From a virus, in the IMG/VR virus record IMGVR_UViG_3300020176_000052, positions 1 to 32,453 of that record: a stretch of DNA of 32,453 bases; one strand, written 5' to 3'. Below, piece by piece: positions 15,843 through 21,384 of this stretch. Within the stretch, counting starts at the first letter, position 1, and each line of letters opens with the position of its first letter. Made by a program: the position numbers and the translations under genes. The notes under the pieces are model-generated. The model did no database searches. It worked only from the letters and a program-made list of their open reading frames with translations, and was not told the origin of the DNA.

Positions 15843-16508
15843 TTATTTGACAAACTTGAAGTGGCGTTCGTACACGTGAAGTGAGCCAACTTGCCACGTA
15901 ATATCACCGACTTTATAATCGGCTTCACCAAGACGGTTAATATCAGCAACAAGATTTTGAAGAACATGCAGTTGCCAAGCATAGTCATTGCGATAGCCAA
16001 AGATAACATCATTGCTTCGCATTTGAACAACTGCATTCACTTGGTTTCCTCGGATGAGATACTGAACTGCGTTTGTGCAGATAAAGTCAGACATGCCATT
16101 CGCGGAAAAGTCAGTATGCATTGTAGGGCGTTGATAAATCATCACTGCCCTGCGAGTTTGGCGATCTGCAAGAAGCTGAGTTAAAACCTTTTGGTATTGA
16201 TTAAAGTTTTCATCACTGTTGATAAGGTATCCATAATTGGAGTTAATCTGCCCGCTATCAGAGGAAATGCTTTTCCAAATAGCAGGTGTTTCACCGGGTA
16301 TATCTTCAACGTTCAAGCTTTGGCTTTCATACCAAGCGATTTCACGAGAGATGTATTCTTCATTAGGTGTACCAAAGATTGCCGGAGCATCAGCAAGAAA
16401 GCTCGCACCAACAAGGTCAAGTGTTTTAACACCGGTTTTATCTTCTACGTATTCTTCATTCTCAAGTGCAGAAATGAAGTAAGAACGTATGTCTTTTATT
16501 GTTTGCAT
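15843..16508 (-). CDS. Thymidylate synthase-family enzyme, probable dCMP hydroxymethylase
   Basis: A 221-aa enzyme of the ThyA/dCMP-hydroxymethylase fold. TRR (118-120) binds phosphate, Cys144 in DFICTNAVQYLIR is the nucleophile, RSNDVIFG (164-171) matches RSxD of the family, and SLHVYERHF (209-217) matches the HxY motif. Counting 11 residues from the RS arginine, as in E. coli ThyA where Asn177 reads the uracil ring, gives Asp175. Asp at this position marks T4 dCMP hydroxymethylase (Asp179). The likely product is 5-hydroxymethyl-dCMP for modified DNA. A caution is that Asn174 is next to it, so a one-residue shift would restore a thymidylate synthase reading. ATG 16508 coincides with the predicted transcription start. 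Confidence 0.8.
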   Translation of the reverse strand: MQTIKDIRSYFISALENEEYVEDKTGVKTLDLVGASFLADAPAIFGTPNEEYISREIAWYESQSLNVEDIPGETPAIWKSISSDSGQINSNYGYLINSDENFNQYQKVLTQLLADRQTRRAVMIYQRPTMHTDFSANGMSDFICTNAVQYLIRGNQVNAVVQMRSNDVIFGYRNDYAWQLHVLQNLVADINRLGEADYKVGDITWQVGSLHVYERHFKFVK

Positions 16509-16514
16509 GGATAT

Positions 16515-16543
16515 ATTATATCAAAAATTTGGTAAAATGTAAA
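16515..16543 (-). promoter_or_regulatory. Early-type promoter, leaderless, with extended -10
   Basis: -35 TTTACA at 16543-16538, 17-bp spacer, TGa-TATAAT with the -10 box at 16520-16515, then 6 nt and ATG 16508. The predicted +1 is the A of ATG. Confidence 0.85.
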
Positions 16544-16595
16544 TACAATTATTCAACACAAACCTCGTGTAAAAGCCAACCGCGGTTGATCATAA

Positions 16596-16757
16596 TTAGT
16601 AAACTCTAGTTGCTGTATAAAGTCTGAGGGCTTTACCGCTAAAGGCACTGGCCCCACCTGTCTTTGCGTAGGCCTGATTAATTGCGCTTTGCTTTGAATA
16701 GGCACGCACCTGACCCATTGGTTGTCCGTCGTAAAAAACTTTATAGATAAAGATCAC
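16596..16757 (-). CDS. Small conserved phage protein (53 aa, GTG start)
   Basis: A 53-aa protein found by reading the frame directly; it begins IFIYKVFYDGQPMGQVRA after a GTG start. It continues with an AINQAYAKTGGASAFSG block and ends TATRVY. The pattern of a short strand, GQxxGxVRA, then a helix and ASAxSG recalls small conserved proteins of T4-like cyanophages. The GTG lies 3 nt after the stop of the upstream gene, without a Shine-Dalgarno sequence, so translation is probably coupled. A later in-frame ATG (residue 14) would leave only 40 residues and cut the conserved block. No function is known. Confidence 0.6.
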   Translation of the reverse strand: MIFIYKVFYDGQPMGQVRAYSKQSAINQAYAKTGGASAFSGKALRLYTATRVY

Positions 16758-16760
16758 GGG

Positions 16761-16949
16761 TTAATTAATAGGGTCAGGTGTTATGAAGTCCAGTCGATCG
16801 GCGGTAACATCGTGCTCGCCGCCAATGCGGTCAATGCAAAAGTAATCACCTGTGTCGGGATCACGCTCTTCAACAATGGCCCAGATTTTTCCGTCAATAA
16901 GAACTTCTGAACCGCGTTCGAATTCTTCGTTTTCTTCTGTGTTTTTCAT
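16761..16949 (-). CDS. Small beta-rich protein, tandem paralogue 1 (62 aa)
   Basis: A 62-aa protein with a core GSEVLIDGKIWAIVEE, then DYFCIDRIGGEHDV. The same layout recurs in the next gene upstream (16964-17143), so the two arose by tandem duplication. The pattern of alternating short strands suggests a small beta-barrel (SH3/KOW-like), possibly binding nucleic acid or protein. It is part of a run of small early-region genes without separate promoters. The spacing to its duplicate is 14 nt. I do not recognise a named family. Confidence 0.6.
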   Translation of the reverse strand: MKNTEENEEFERGSEVLIDGKIWAIVEERDPDTGDYFCIDRIGGEHDVTADRLDFITPDPIN

Positions 16950-16963
16950 ATTACAATTTCTAA

Positions 16964-17143
16964 TTAAAGGTCCTTTGGGCGGAGCACGCTTTCGGGATCA
17001 ACACGGTGTTCTTCGCCATGGCGGTCAACACAAACAAGAAAGGTTTCACCGGTGCTGTCCTCGATAACCTCTTCTACTTTAGCCCAGATGCCTCCGGCAA
17101 TAAGGACGTGTTCCCCTGGTTCAATGATTGTTTTATCTTTCAT
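16964..17143 (-). CDS. Small beta-rich protein, tandem paralogue 2 (59 aa)
   Basis: A 59-aa protein with GEHVLIAGGIWAKVEE and then FLVCVDRHGEEHRV, clearly related to its downstream neighbour: shared VLI-x-G-x-IWA-x-VEE and C-(I/V)-DR-x-GxEH. The frame opens further upstream, but ATG 17143 aligns with the paralogue's start and overlaps the 85-aa gene by 11 nt, so I choose it. The function is unknown. Confidence 0.6.
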   Translation of the reverse strand: MKDKTIIEPGEHVLIAGGIWAKVEEVIEDSTGETFLVCVDRHGEEHRVDPESVLRPKDL

Positions 17144-17390
17144 GATAATATTCGAGTGCAAGACTCTTAAGTATAAAGTCAATTGATGTGTCCATTTGAT
17201 CGGCTTCGCGAAGCGTTTTAACATCGACCCAACTGTGGGTAGTGTGATTGGTCACCTTGCGTTTTACCATGCCTCCTTCGATAAAGTGATCCTCACTCCA
17301 GCCAAGCTCTTTATAGAGGTATTCCAAAGCGATTTTCCTTTGCTCTTCAGGAGAGATAGTGATGCTAATTTGTCCTGTTACGGTTTTCAT
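17133..17390 (-). CDS. Small conserved phage protein (85 aa)
   Basis: An 85-aa protein starting MKTVTGQISITISPEEQRK. It has a beta-strand N-terminus, a helix with ALEYLYKELGW, a middle VKRKVTNHTTHSWVD and a C-terminal helix. It looks like a compact alpha/beta protein without catalytic motifs. Similar openings occur in uncharacterised T4-like phage proteins. It overlaps the next gene by 11 nt, which suggests coupled translation. Confidence 0.6.
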   Translation of the reverse strand: MKTVTGQISITISPEEQRKIALEYLYKELGWSEDHFIEGGMVKRKVTNHTTHSWVDVKTLREADQMDTSIDFILKSLALEYYHER

Positions 17391-17418
17391 AGATGCAGTA
17401 AATTAGTGGTTGGGGGTT

Positions 17419-17739
17419 TTACATTGACCAGTAGGTCTCAGAAGAAGGGCTGCAGTAGAGCGGGGTGTTAGCCGGCTCCATGTATTTTTTTCCAGTCATG
17501 AGGTTGGTCCGCTCGACCATTTTGACCTCACCGTTTTCGTAATCGGGGCAGATCCCGTGGGTGTATTCTTCGATTGTGCAAACTGCTGCGAAGTCGGAAA
17601 GCTCGTTGAGACGGTTAGCCAAACGGGTTGCTGGTCCTTTGGTCTCGTAAAAGGCGAGATCGTAACCGGTCGGATTTTTGTAAAGAGCGTAACCTGTGTC
17701 AATGCGATAAACGACGTATTTTGTTTTGTGTGGGATCAT
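17419..17739 (-). CDS. Small conserved T4-like phage protein (106 aa)
   Basis: A 106-aa protein with an N-terminal strand-helix module (YVVYRIDTGYALYKN, then a helix ATRLANRLNEL) and a C-terminus with ERTNLMTGKKYMEP and SPSSETYWSM. The C-terminal block is one I associate with small conserved proteins of unknown function in marine T4-like phages. Cysteines at about 54, 64 and 95 show no metal-site spacing. It lies in the cluster of small genes driven by the promoter at 18131-18159. Confidence 0.6.
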   Translation of the reverse strand: MIPHKTKYVVYRIDTGYALYKNPTGYDLAFYETKGPATRLANRLNELSDFAAVCTIEEYTHGICPDYENGEVKMVERTNLMTGKKYMEPANTPLYCSPSSETYWSM

Positions 17740-17786
17740 AATATAAAAAAGTTAAAGTGAAAAATTAGGGGTTGGATTAAATTGGA

Positions 17787-18086
17787 TTAGAGCTTGTTGG
17801 CTGCGAGTAGCTCGTCTGCTGTTGGCAGGGTCTCAGCATATTGCTGAAGGTCGTAAATGATATCGTCAAGGATTTCTCTGTAATGCTGATGGGTATCCCA
17901 TTTAGAATTCTCGGCGATCGTGTTGACGATCGTGTCCTTGATTGTCTCATGAAGGTTTGGATCCTCCATGGCCTTGGCCTTTTCACGTTGAATATAGGCT
18001 ACGCGGGTCGCATGAACCATTCCCCTGGCCTTGGCCTTTTCAAGTTGAATATTGGCTGTGCGGGCGGCGAGTTGTTGATTAGTCAT
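17787..18086 (-). CDS. Small helical protein with internal tandem repeat (99 aa)
   Basis: A 99-aa mostly helical protein. Residues about 9-46 consist of two 19-residue units, RTANIQLEKAKARG... and RVAYIQREKAKAME..., encoded by a 57-nt tandem repeat; the rest is an acidic helical region ending ADELLAANKL. The open frame continues upstream to 18224, but that part crosses a terminator, a promoter and operator-like sites, so I choose ATG 18086. The leader is about 38 nt. No known function. Confidence 0.65.
   Translation of the reverse strand: MTNQQLAARTANIQLEKAKARGMVHATRVAYIQREKAKAMEDPNLHETIKDTIVNTIAENSKWDTHQHYREILDDIIYDLQQYAETLPTADELLAANKL
17971..18084. repeat. In-frame 57-nt tandem repeat, two units
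   Basis: Units at 17971-18027 and 18028-18084 begin with the same GCCTTGGCCTTTTCA and stay alike for about 40 nt, with a period of 57 (19 codons). The divergence between units shows that the duplication is not very recent. Confidence 0.7.
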
Positions 18087-18130
18087 AATATAGTAGGGTT
18101 GTTTGGGATTAGTAGTACCGTTACAGATAT

Positions 18131-18159
18131 ATTCTAACACAGTTTGGGATAAATGTAAA
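18131..18159 (-). promoter_or_regulatory. Early-type promoter TTTACA-N17-TAGAAT
   Basis: -35 TTTACA at 18159-18154, 17-bp spacer, -10 TAGAAT at 18136-18131 (one mismatch). The predicted +1 near 18124 gives a leader of 38 nt to ATG 18086. Confidence 0.75.
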
Positions 18160-18162
18160 TAG

Positions 18163-18187
18163 AAAAATGCTAAAAAAGTGCATTTTT
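18163..18187 (-). terminator. Intrinsic terminator after the halogenase-like gene
   Basis: An 8-bp stem (AAAAATGC with GCATTTTT) around a 9-nt loop, ending in a run of T on the minus strand, 53 nt after the stop at 18240 and immediately upstream of the next promoter's -35 box. Confidence 0.6.
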
Positions 18188-18193
18188 TCCAAA

Positions 18194-18225
18194 TTTGATA
18201 CAAAACTTGCCCAATTTGATACAAA
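18194..18225. promoter_or_regulatory. Two operator-like palindromes TTTGATACAAA, 21 bp apart
   Basis: TTTG-ATA-CAAA occurs at 18194-18204 and again at 18215-18225, a centre distance of 21 bp or two helical turns. They lie between the halogenase-like stop and the terminator/promoter for the small-gene cluster, about 35-66 bp upstream of its -35 box. Paired phased palindromes suggest a dimeric regulator. No regulator is identified. Confidence 0.45.
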
Positions 18226-18239
18226 CCAGCGAGATTTGG

Positions 18240-19493
18240 CTATTTTACGCTATGGCCGTAAGAAAGATTCTCCGGAAGGGGAGATAGCGAATTCATGGCC
18301 GAAAATAGTTCTGAAAACTTGTCTTCAAAAACATCGCCAATCAGCAAATCTGTTAGGGTACCTTTCAACTCGGGGGTTTCCTTTATCAGATCAGCAAAGT
18401 TAAAGGTGGGATGATAAAAGGCATAAACGATTTTTCTCATTCGTTCAATAGCATCACATAACGATTTTCCGTACTCGGCGAAGCAATCCTTTTCCGACTT
18501 TGGCGTGGTGAGATGAGTGTGAATTGCGTCGGCGGCAAGTTCGGCTGATTTAAGAGCAAGGAAAACACCCGATGAAAAGACGGGATCAAGAAAGGCAAAG
18601 GCATCACCTACTAAAACCATACCAGGTGTTGCGCAATGGGTAGCACGATAGCTATAGTCGCCAGTGACCCATGTTTGACCAACTTGCTCGGCCGTGGAGA
18701 GGGAATCCTTTATCCACAAGTTGTTTTCAATCTCGCGTTCGAGTATCTCCTTTGGATCTTGTGTGTCAGAAAAAAGATAATCTCGCTCAGCAACAATGCC
18801 TAACGAAACTCGGTCGCCTTGTTGAGGAATGTGCCAGAACCAACCTTTGTTTGGTAGCGCGGCTATAGTCGTTGAACCTTCGTCGATTCCACAGTTTCTT
18901 TTCCCGCCTTTGTAATAAGTCCAAATGGCTACCTTGTTTAAGCCTGGATCACGCTGTCTCCACTTTGACTTACTTGAATAAAAGCAGTCGCGGCCAGATG
19001 CATCAACTATTTGTTTACAATGAAACCCGCGTAAAGTGCCTTTGTGTTTAGCGACAAGACCCGTGATTCTTGCAGTGCGTTGATCGTAAGTGGTAGAAAG
19101 AACTTTGCTTTCATCACGAAATGTAGCACCATTACTTACCGCCTTTTCAATCAGCATTTGGTCAAACGCTGCACGTTCAACTTGCCAGGTGATAGAGGAA
19201 GGATGATCCTTATGATCAGAGAAATAAAACGGACTACTCACCTTTCCTTCTTCGGAAGCAAATTGAACGCTGTGTTTTTTCTGAAAACCGATTTCATCCA
19301 TACGGGAAACCAAGCCCAGTCGATTCAGTGTATACCAACAAAAAGGCATAAGGCTTTCGCCAACGTGATACCTTGGAAACTTTTCCTTTTCCAGTATAAG
19401 AACACTATGGCCTTGCTCGGCAAGCAGTGCTGCAGTTGTACTTCCTGCAGGGCCTCCGCCAATTACAATAACATCCCACGTATCTTTAAGCAT
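18240..19493 (-). CDS. Flavin-dependent halogenase-like FAD oxidoreductase
   Basis: A 417-aa flavoprotein. The N-terminal FAD-binding motif is VIVIGGGPAGS (8-18). FPRYHVGESLMP (39-50) is the conserved segment of flavin-dependent halogenases and their geranylgeranyl-reductase-like relatives. GWFWHIP (217-223) matches the GWxWxIP motif of flavin halogenases. GDAFAFLDPVFSSG (296-309) is the second FAD/ribityl motif of the phenolic-type (CndH-like) branch. The family uses FADH2, O2 and halide to halogenate aromatic substrates, though some members only oxidise or reduce. I place the start at ATG 19493, overlapping the stop of the upstream membrane gene (TGATG). A terminator follows. Viral halogenases are known from marine phages (VirX1); the substrate here is unknown. 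Confidence 0.75.
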   Translation of the reverse strand: MLKDTWDVIVIGGGPAGSTTAALLAEQGHSVLILEKEKFPRYHVGESLMPFCWYTLNRLGLVSRMDEIGFQKKHSVQFASEEGKVSSPFYFSDHKDHPSSITWQVERAAFDQMLIEKAVSNGATFRDESKVLSTTYDQRTARITGLVAKHKGTLRGFHCKQIVDASGRDCFYSSKSKWRQRDPGLNKVAIWTYYKGGKRNCGIDEGSTTIAALPNKGWFWHIPQQGDRVSLGIVAERDYLFSDTQDPKEILEREIENNLWIKDSLSTAEQVGQTWVTGDYSYRATHCATPGMVLVGDAFAFLDPVFSSGVFLALKSAELAADAIHTHLTTPKSEKDCFAEYGKSLCDAIERMRKIVYAFYHPTFNFADLIKETPELKGTLTDLLIGDVFEDKFSELFSAMNSLSPLPENLSYGHSVK

Positions 19494-19699
19494 CAAAGTA
19501 AAAACTTCCCTATGATACCAACAGCGGTCATTGCTCCGTTGGTAATGATAATTGGTTTGTCTTTCATTCTAATGCCGGCGGTTAGCCAGATCAGACCTCC
19601 AAGAATTTGAAGATACCATCCAACTGCAACGCCAGCACTGAATAGGCCAAAACCAAGAATAAGGAAGGCCGTGGCCGTCCATTTCAAAATGCCTGTCAT
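19493..19699 (-). CDS. Small two-helix membrane protein (68 aa)
   Basis: A 68-aa hydrophobic protein. A first membrane segment (about 7-27, ATAFLILGFGLFSAGVAVGW) is followed by a second hydrophobic stretch (LQILGGLIWLTAGI) and a third weaker one near the C-terminus. The KDKPIII loop is positively charged. Its stop overlaps the halogenase-like ATG (TGATG), so the two are translationally coupled, and a functional pair is possible (for example membrane anchoring or substrate uptake). It also recalls small SemiSWEET-like or LpxB-N-like membrane domains, but is too short to be sure. Confidence 0.65.
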   Translation of the reverse strand: MTGILKWTATAFLILGFGLFSAGVAVGWYLQILGGLIWLTAGIRMKDKPIIITNGAMTAVGIIGKFLL

Positions 19700-19704
19700 T
19701 AAGT

Positions 19705-20001
19705 TTACTTGATAATCCCAACCTTCTTGAGCTTTCCTTTACCCCAGTCCCCTTGAAGCTTTTTAATATCCCGTGCGGTGAGTTCTTCAACAATATATGT
19801 TTTACCGCCAAGTTTTACTTCAGTCTTTACTGGCTCAATAACTTCTTCAACGGTTTCTTCCTCCGCAGCTTCAACCTCTTCAAGAAGATCGTCTTCTTCT
19901 GAAGACTTGTCTGTAAATTGAGGAGCGATTTGTTTTTCATCACCCCATATAAGATCGGCTTGGCCGCTGTTCCATCCAAAGATTCTTTTAAGTAGTCTCA
20001 T
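19705..20001 (-). CDS. Small acidic protein (98 aa)
   Basis: A 98-aa protein with a basic, aromatic N-terminus (MRLLKRIFGWN), a long Glu/Asp-rich middle (about 34-57) and a C-terminal module with KLGGKTYIVEELTARDIKKLQGDWGKGKLKK. The GKTYIVEE piece resembles the GKTYPVE strand in the late repeat protein at 1752-3635, but this may be chance. The acidic middle suggests a DNA-mimic or interaction region. An AATAAATA box lies 6 nt before the ATG, a weak late-promoter variant. No function is assigned. Confidence 0.6.
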   Translation of the reverse strand: MRLLKRIFGWNSGQADLIWGDEKQIAPQFTDKSSEEDDLLEEVEAAEEETVEEVIEPVKTEVKLGGKTYIVEELTARDIKKLQGDWGKGKLKKVGIIK

Positions 20002-20019
20002 AGTTTTTATTTATTAAAT

Positions 20020-20958
20020 TTAAGAATTTTGCAAAGCCCACTCGATTGCGCGAGCGGCTTCTTTTTTGAAGGGACGGTTCTTATACCACTCTCCAGTTTC
20101 GTTATCAATCTCCTTTGCCAACGATTCAATCTCGGCAGGTGTGATTGGATATCCTTTCTTAATTGCATTGGCAGCAATAGAACTCATTATAGAATACATC
20201 TTAGCATACCACCCAGTCTCTGAAATACACCGATATTCGCTTACATGTTTTTGATTAACGAATGGGCAATCCCGATAAGAAGACCACTGGTAGCTTGTAT
20301 TATTCAGCCGTTCTTTCTTATACGCTAGTAGCTTCTCTTGCATCTCAGCGCTTAACTTATCCTTAAATGAAGAAGAGTTTGGTTCTGCAAAAGGATGCTT
20401 TTTGAGTAGCTCGTCGCAATTAAGAAACTGCGCGTCACGATGAAAGCGAATGAACTGATATGAATTGGGATACTGAGCAGGAACGTAATACATACGAGAA
20501 AGATCCTTTGTCTGAGGATCGCCTAGCTCGTTATATTCCTTGTTAAGAGCAAACCAAAAGTGCTTTATCTTATCAGCAGGAATATATGCGTCACAAGGAA
20601 TAACAATGCGAAACTTTGGGTTCTCCTTTGTGCTGCTTGCCGAGGAATAACAAATATGACGAATACCTTTAAAGCTTTGCAGCGCTTCTTCAAAGGTGCA
20701 TTCATAATCATCAATATCCAGTGCAGCCCATGAACCCCAGCCGAGGACGTTTACATTCCTTCGCTTTTCACCAGGCTTATAAACGGCCGGGCTGATAAGA
20801 GGAGAGCTTTTTCCGCGCTCACCTTTCTTTGGCTTGTACCCAGGCTGTTGACTCAACCCCTCTAGGAGAGACTCAAATTCATCCCACGTCTTGAACGTCA
20901 TTCTACGATGTGTAGAATTATCAAAGATTGAGTTGAATATTGTAAGAGAGTATTCCAT
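20020..20958 (-). CDS. Primase-like protein (archaeo-eukaryotic primase type, tentative)
   Basis: A 312-aa protein. The N-terminal half has WAALDIDDY (DxD at 81-83), HICYSSASSTKENPKFRIVIP (from 101) and LSRMYYVPAQYP. This order, an acidic DxD, a Ser-rich segment followed by RIVIP, then a conserved Tyr/Pro strand, matches the primase-polymerase (AEP/PriCT-like) domains found in phage and plasmid replication proteins. The C-terminal helical part (EWYKNRPFKKEAARAIEWAL) could be a PriCT-like domain. It sits two genes after DNA polymerase gp43, separated by a MazG-like gene, which fits a replication role. There is no helicase domain in the protein. The call is tentative because I rely on motif spacing alone. 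Confidence 0.5.
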   Translation of the reverse strand: MEYSLTIFNSIFDNSTHRRMTFKTWDEFESLLEGLSQQPGYKPKKGERGKSSPLISPAVYKPGEKRRNVNVLGWGSWAALDIDDYECTFEEALQSFKGIRHICYSSASSTKENPKFRIVIPCDAYIPADKIKHFWFALNKEYNELGDPQTKDLSRMYYVPAQYPNSYQFIRFHRDAQFLNCDELLKKHPFAEPNSSSFKDKLSAEMQEKLLAYKKERLNNTSYQWSSYRDCPFVNQKHVSEYRCISETGWYAKMYSIMSSIAANAIKKGYPITPAEIESLAKEIDNETGEWYKNRPFKKEAARAIEWALQNS

Positions 20959-20960
20959 TC

Positions 20961-21368
20961 TTATACGCCTGTAAGCGTACCGTGATTACCTTCGTGACTT
21001 GGGTTCTCCCATCCTTCGGGCTTAATCAAATCTGGAAGTCCGAGGGGATTCGGCCGTTCTTCTTTAATGCCAACTTCCTTTGCCATATTTGCCTTATGAA
21101 CTTCGTCCCACGCTTTATAAGCATCAACGCCAAAAGCATCAAGAGTTCCAATCGCGACGACGCATAGGTCAATCAGCCCATCCACGACTTCTTCTGCATC
21201 AACCTCGTAAACCGCCGCTGACTTTGTTTCGTTAAGTTCTTCGTCAAGAAACCTTAGTCTAAACTCAAGGAACTCCTTCAGCTTCTTTTTATCAAAATCC
21301 TTAACGGCTTCGTGAACACCGAACTTGCGGTGCATATCATTTATATCTTTTACCCAGTCTTTACTCAT
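20961..21368 (-). CDS. MazG-like nucleotide pyrophosphohydrolase
   Basis: A 135-aa helical protein with the all-alpha NTP-PPase pattern: LEFRLRFLDEELNET (ExxE-type helix) followed by EEVVDGLIDLCVVAIGTL (ExxD metal site) and ending KAWDEVHKANMAK, typical of MazG and phosphoribosyl-ATP pyrophosphohydrolase-like proteins in marine T4-like phages. These enzymes hydrolyse NTPs or dNTPs to monophosphates. In phages they have been linked to nucleotide pool or ppGpp control. The frame is open upstream into the gp43 end, but ATG 21368 avoids the overlap and begins the conserved part. It is co-transcribed after gp43. Confidence 0.8.
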   Translation of the reverse strand: MSKDWVKDINDMHRKFGVHEAVKDFDKKKLKEFLEFRLRFLDEELNETKSAAVYEVDAEEVVDGLIDLCVVAIGTLDAFGVDAYKAWDEVHKANMAKEVGIKEERPNPLGLPDLIKPEGWENPSHEGNHGTLTGV

Positions 21369-21384
21369 AGTTGTTATATTATAG

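Noticed and set aside
16551-16595. 14-codon minus-strand frame MINRGWLLHEVCVE between the 53-aa gene and the promoter at 16515-16543
   Set aside because: Too short to support; it could be a remnant or chance.
19044-19610. Plus-strand 188-codon frame opposite the halogenase-like gene
   Set aside because: Antisense to a protein with three clear family motifs; no promoter or ribosome site.
20008-20015. AATAAATA 6 nt before ATG 20001, and the same octamer at 27316-27323 before regA
   Set aside because: One mismatch to TATAAATA in an AT-rich background, and regA is expected to be early; kept only as remarks.
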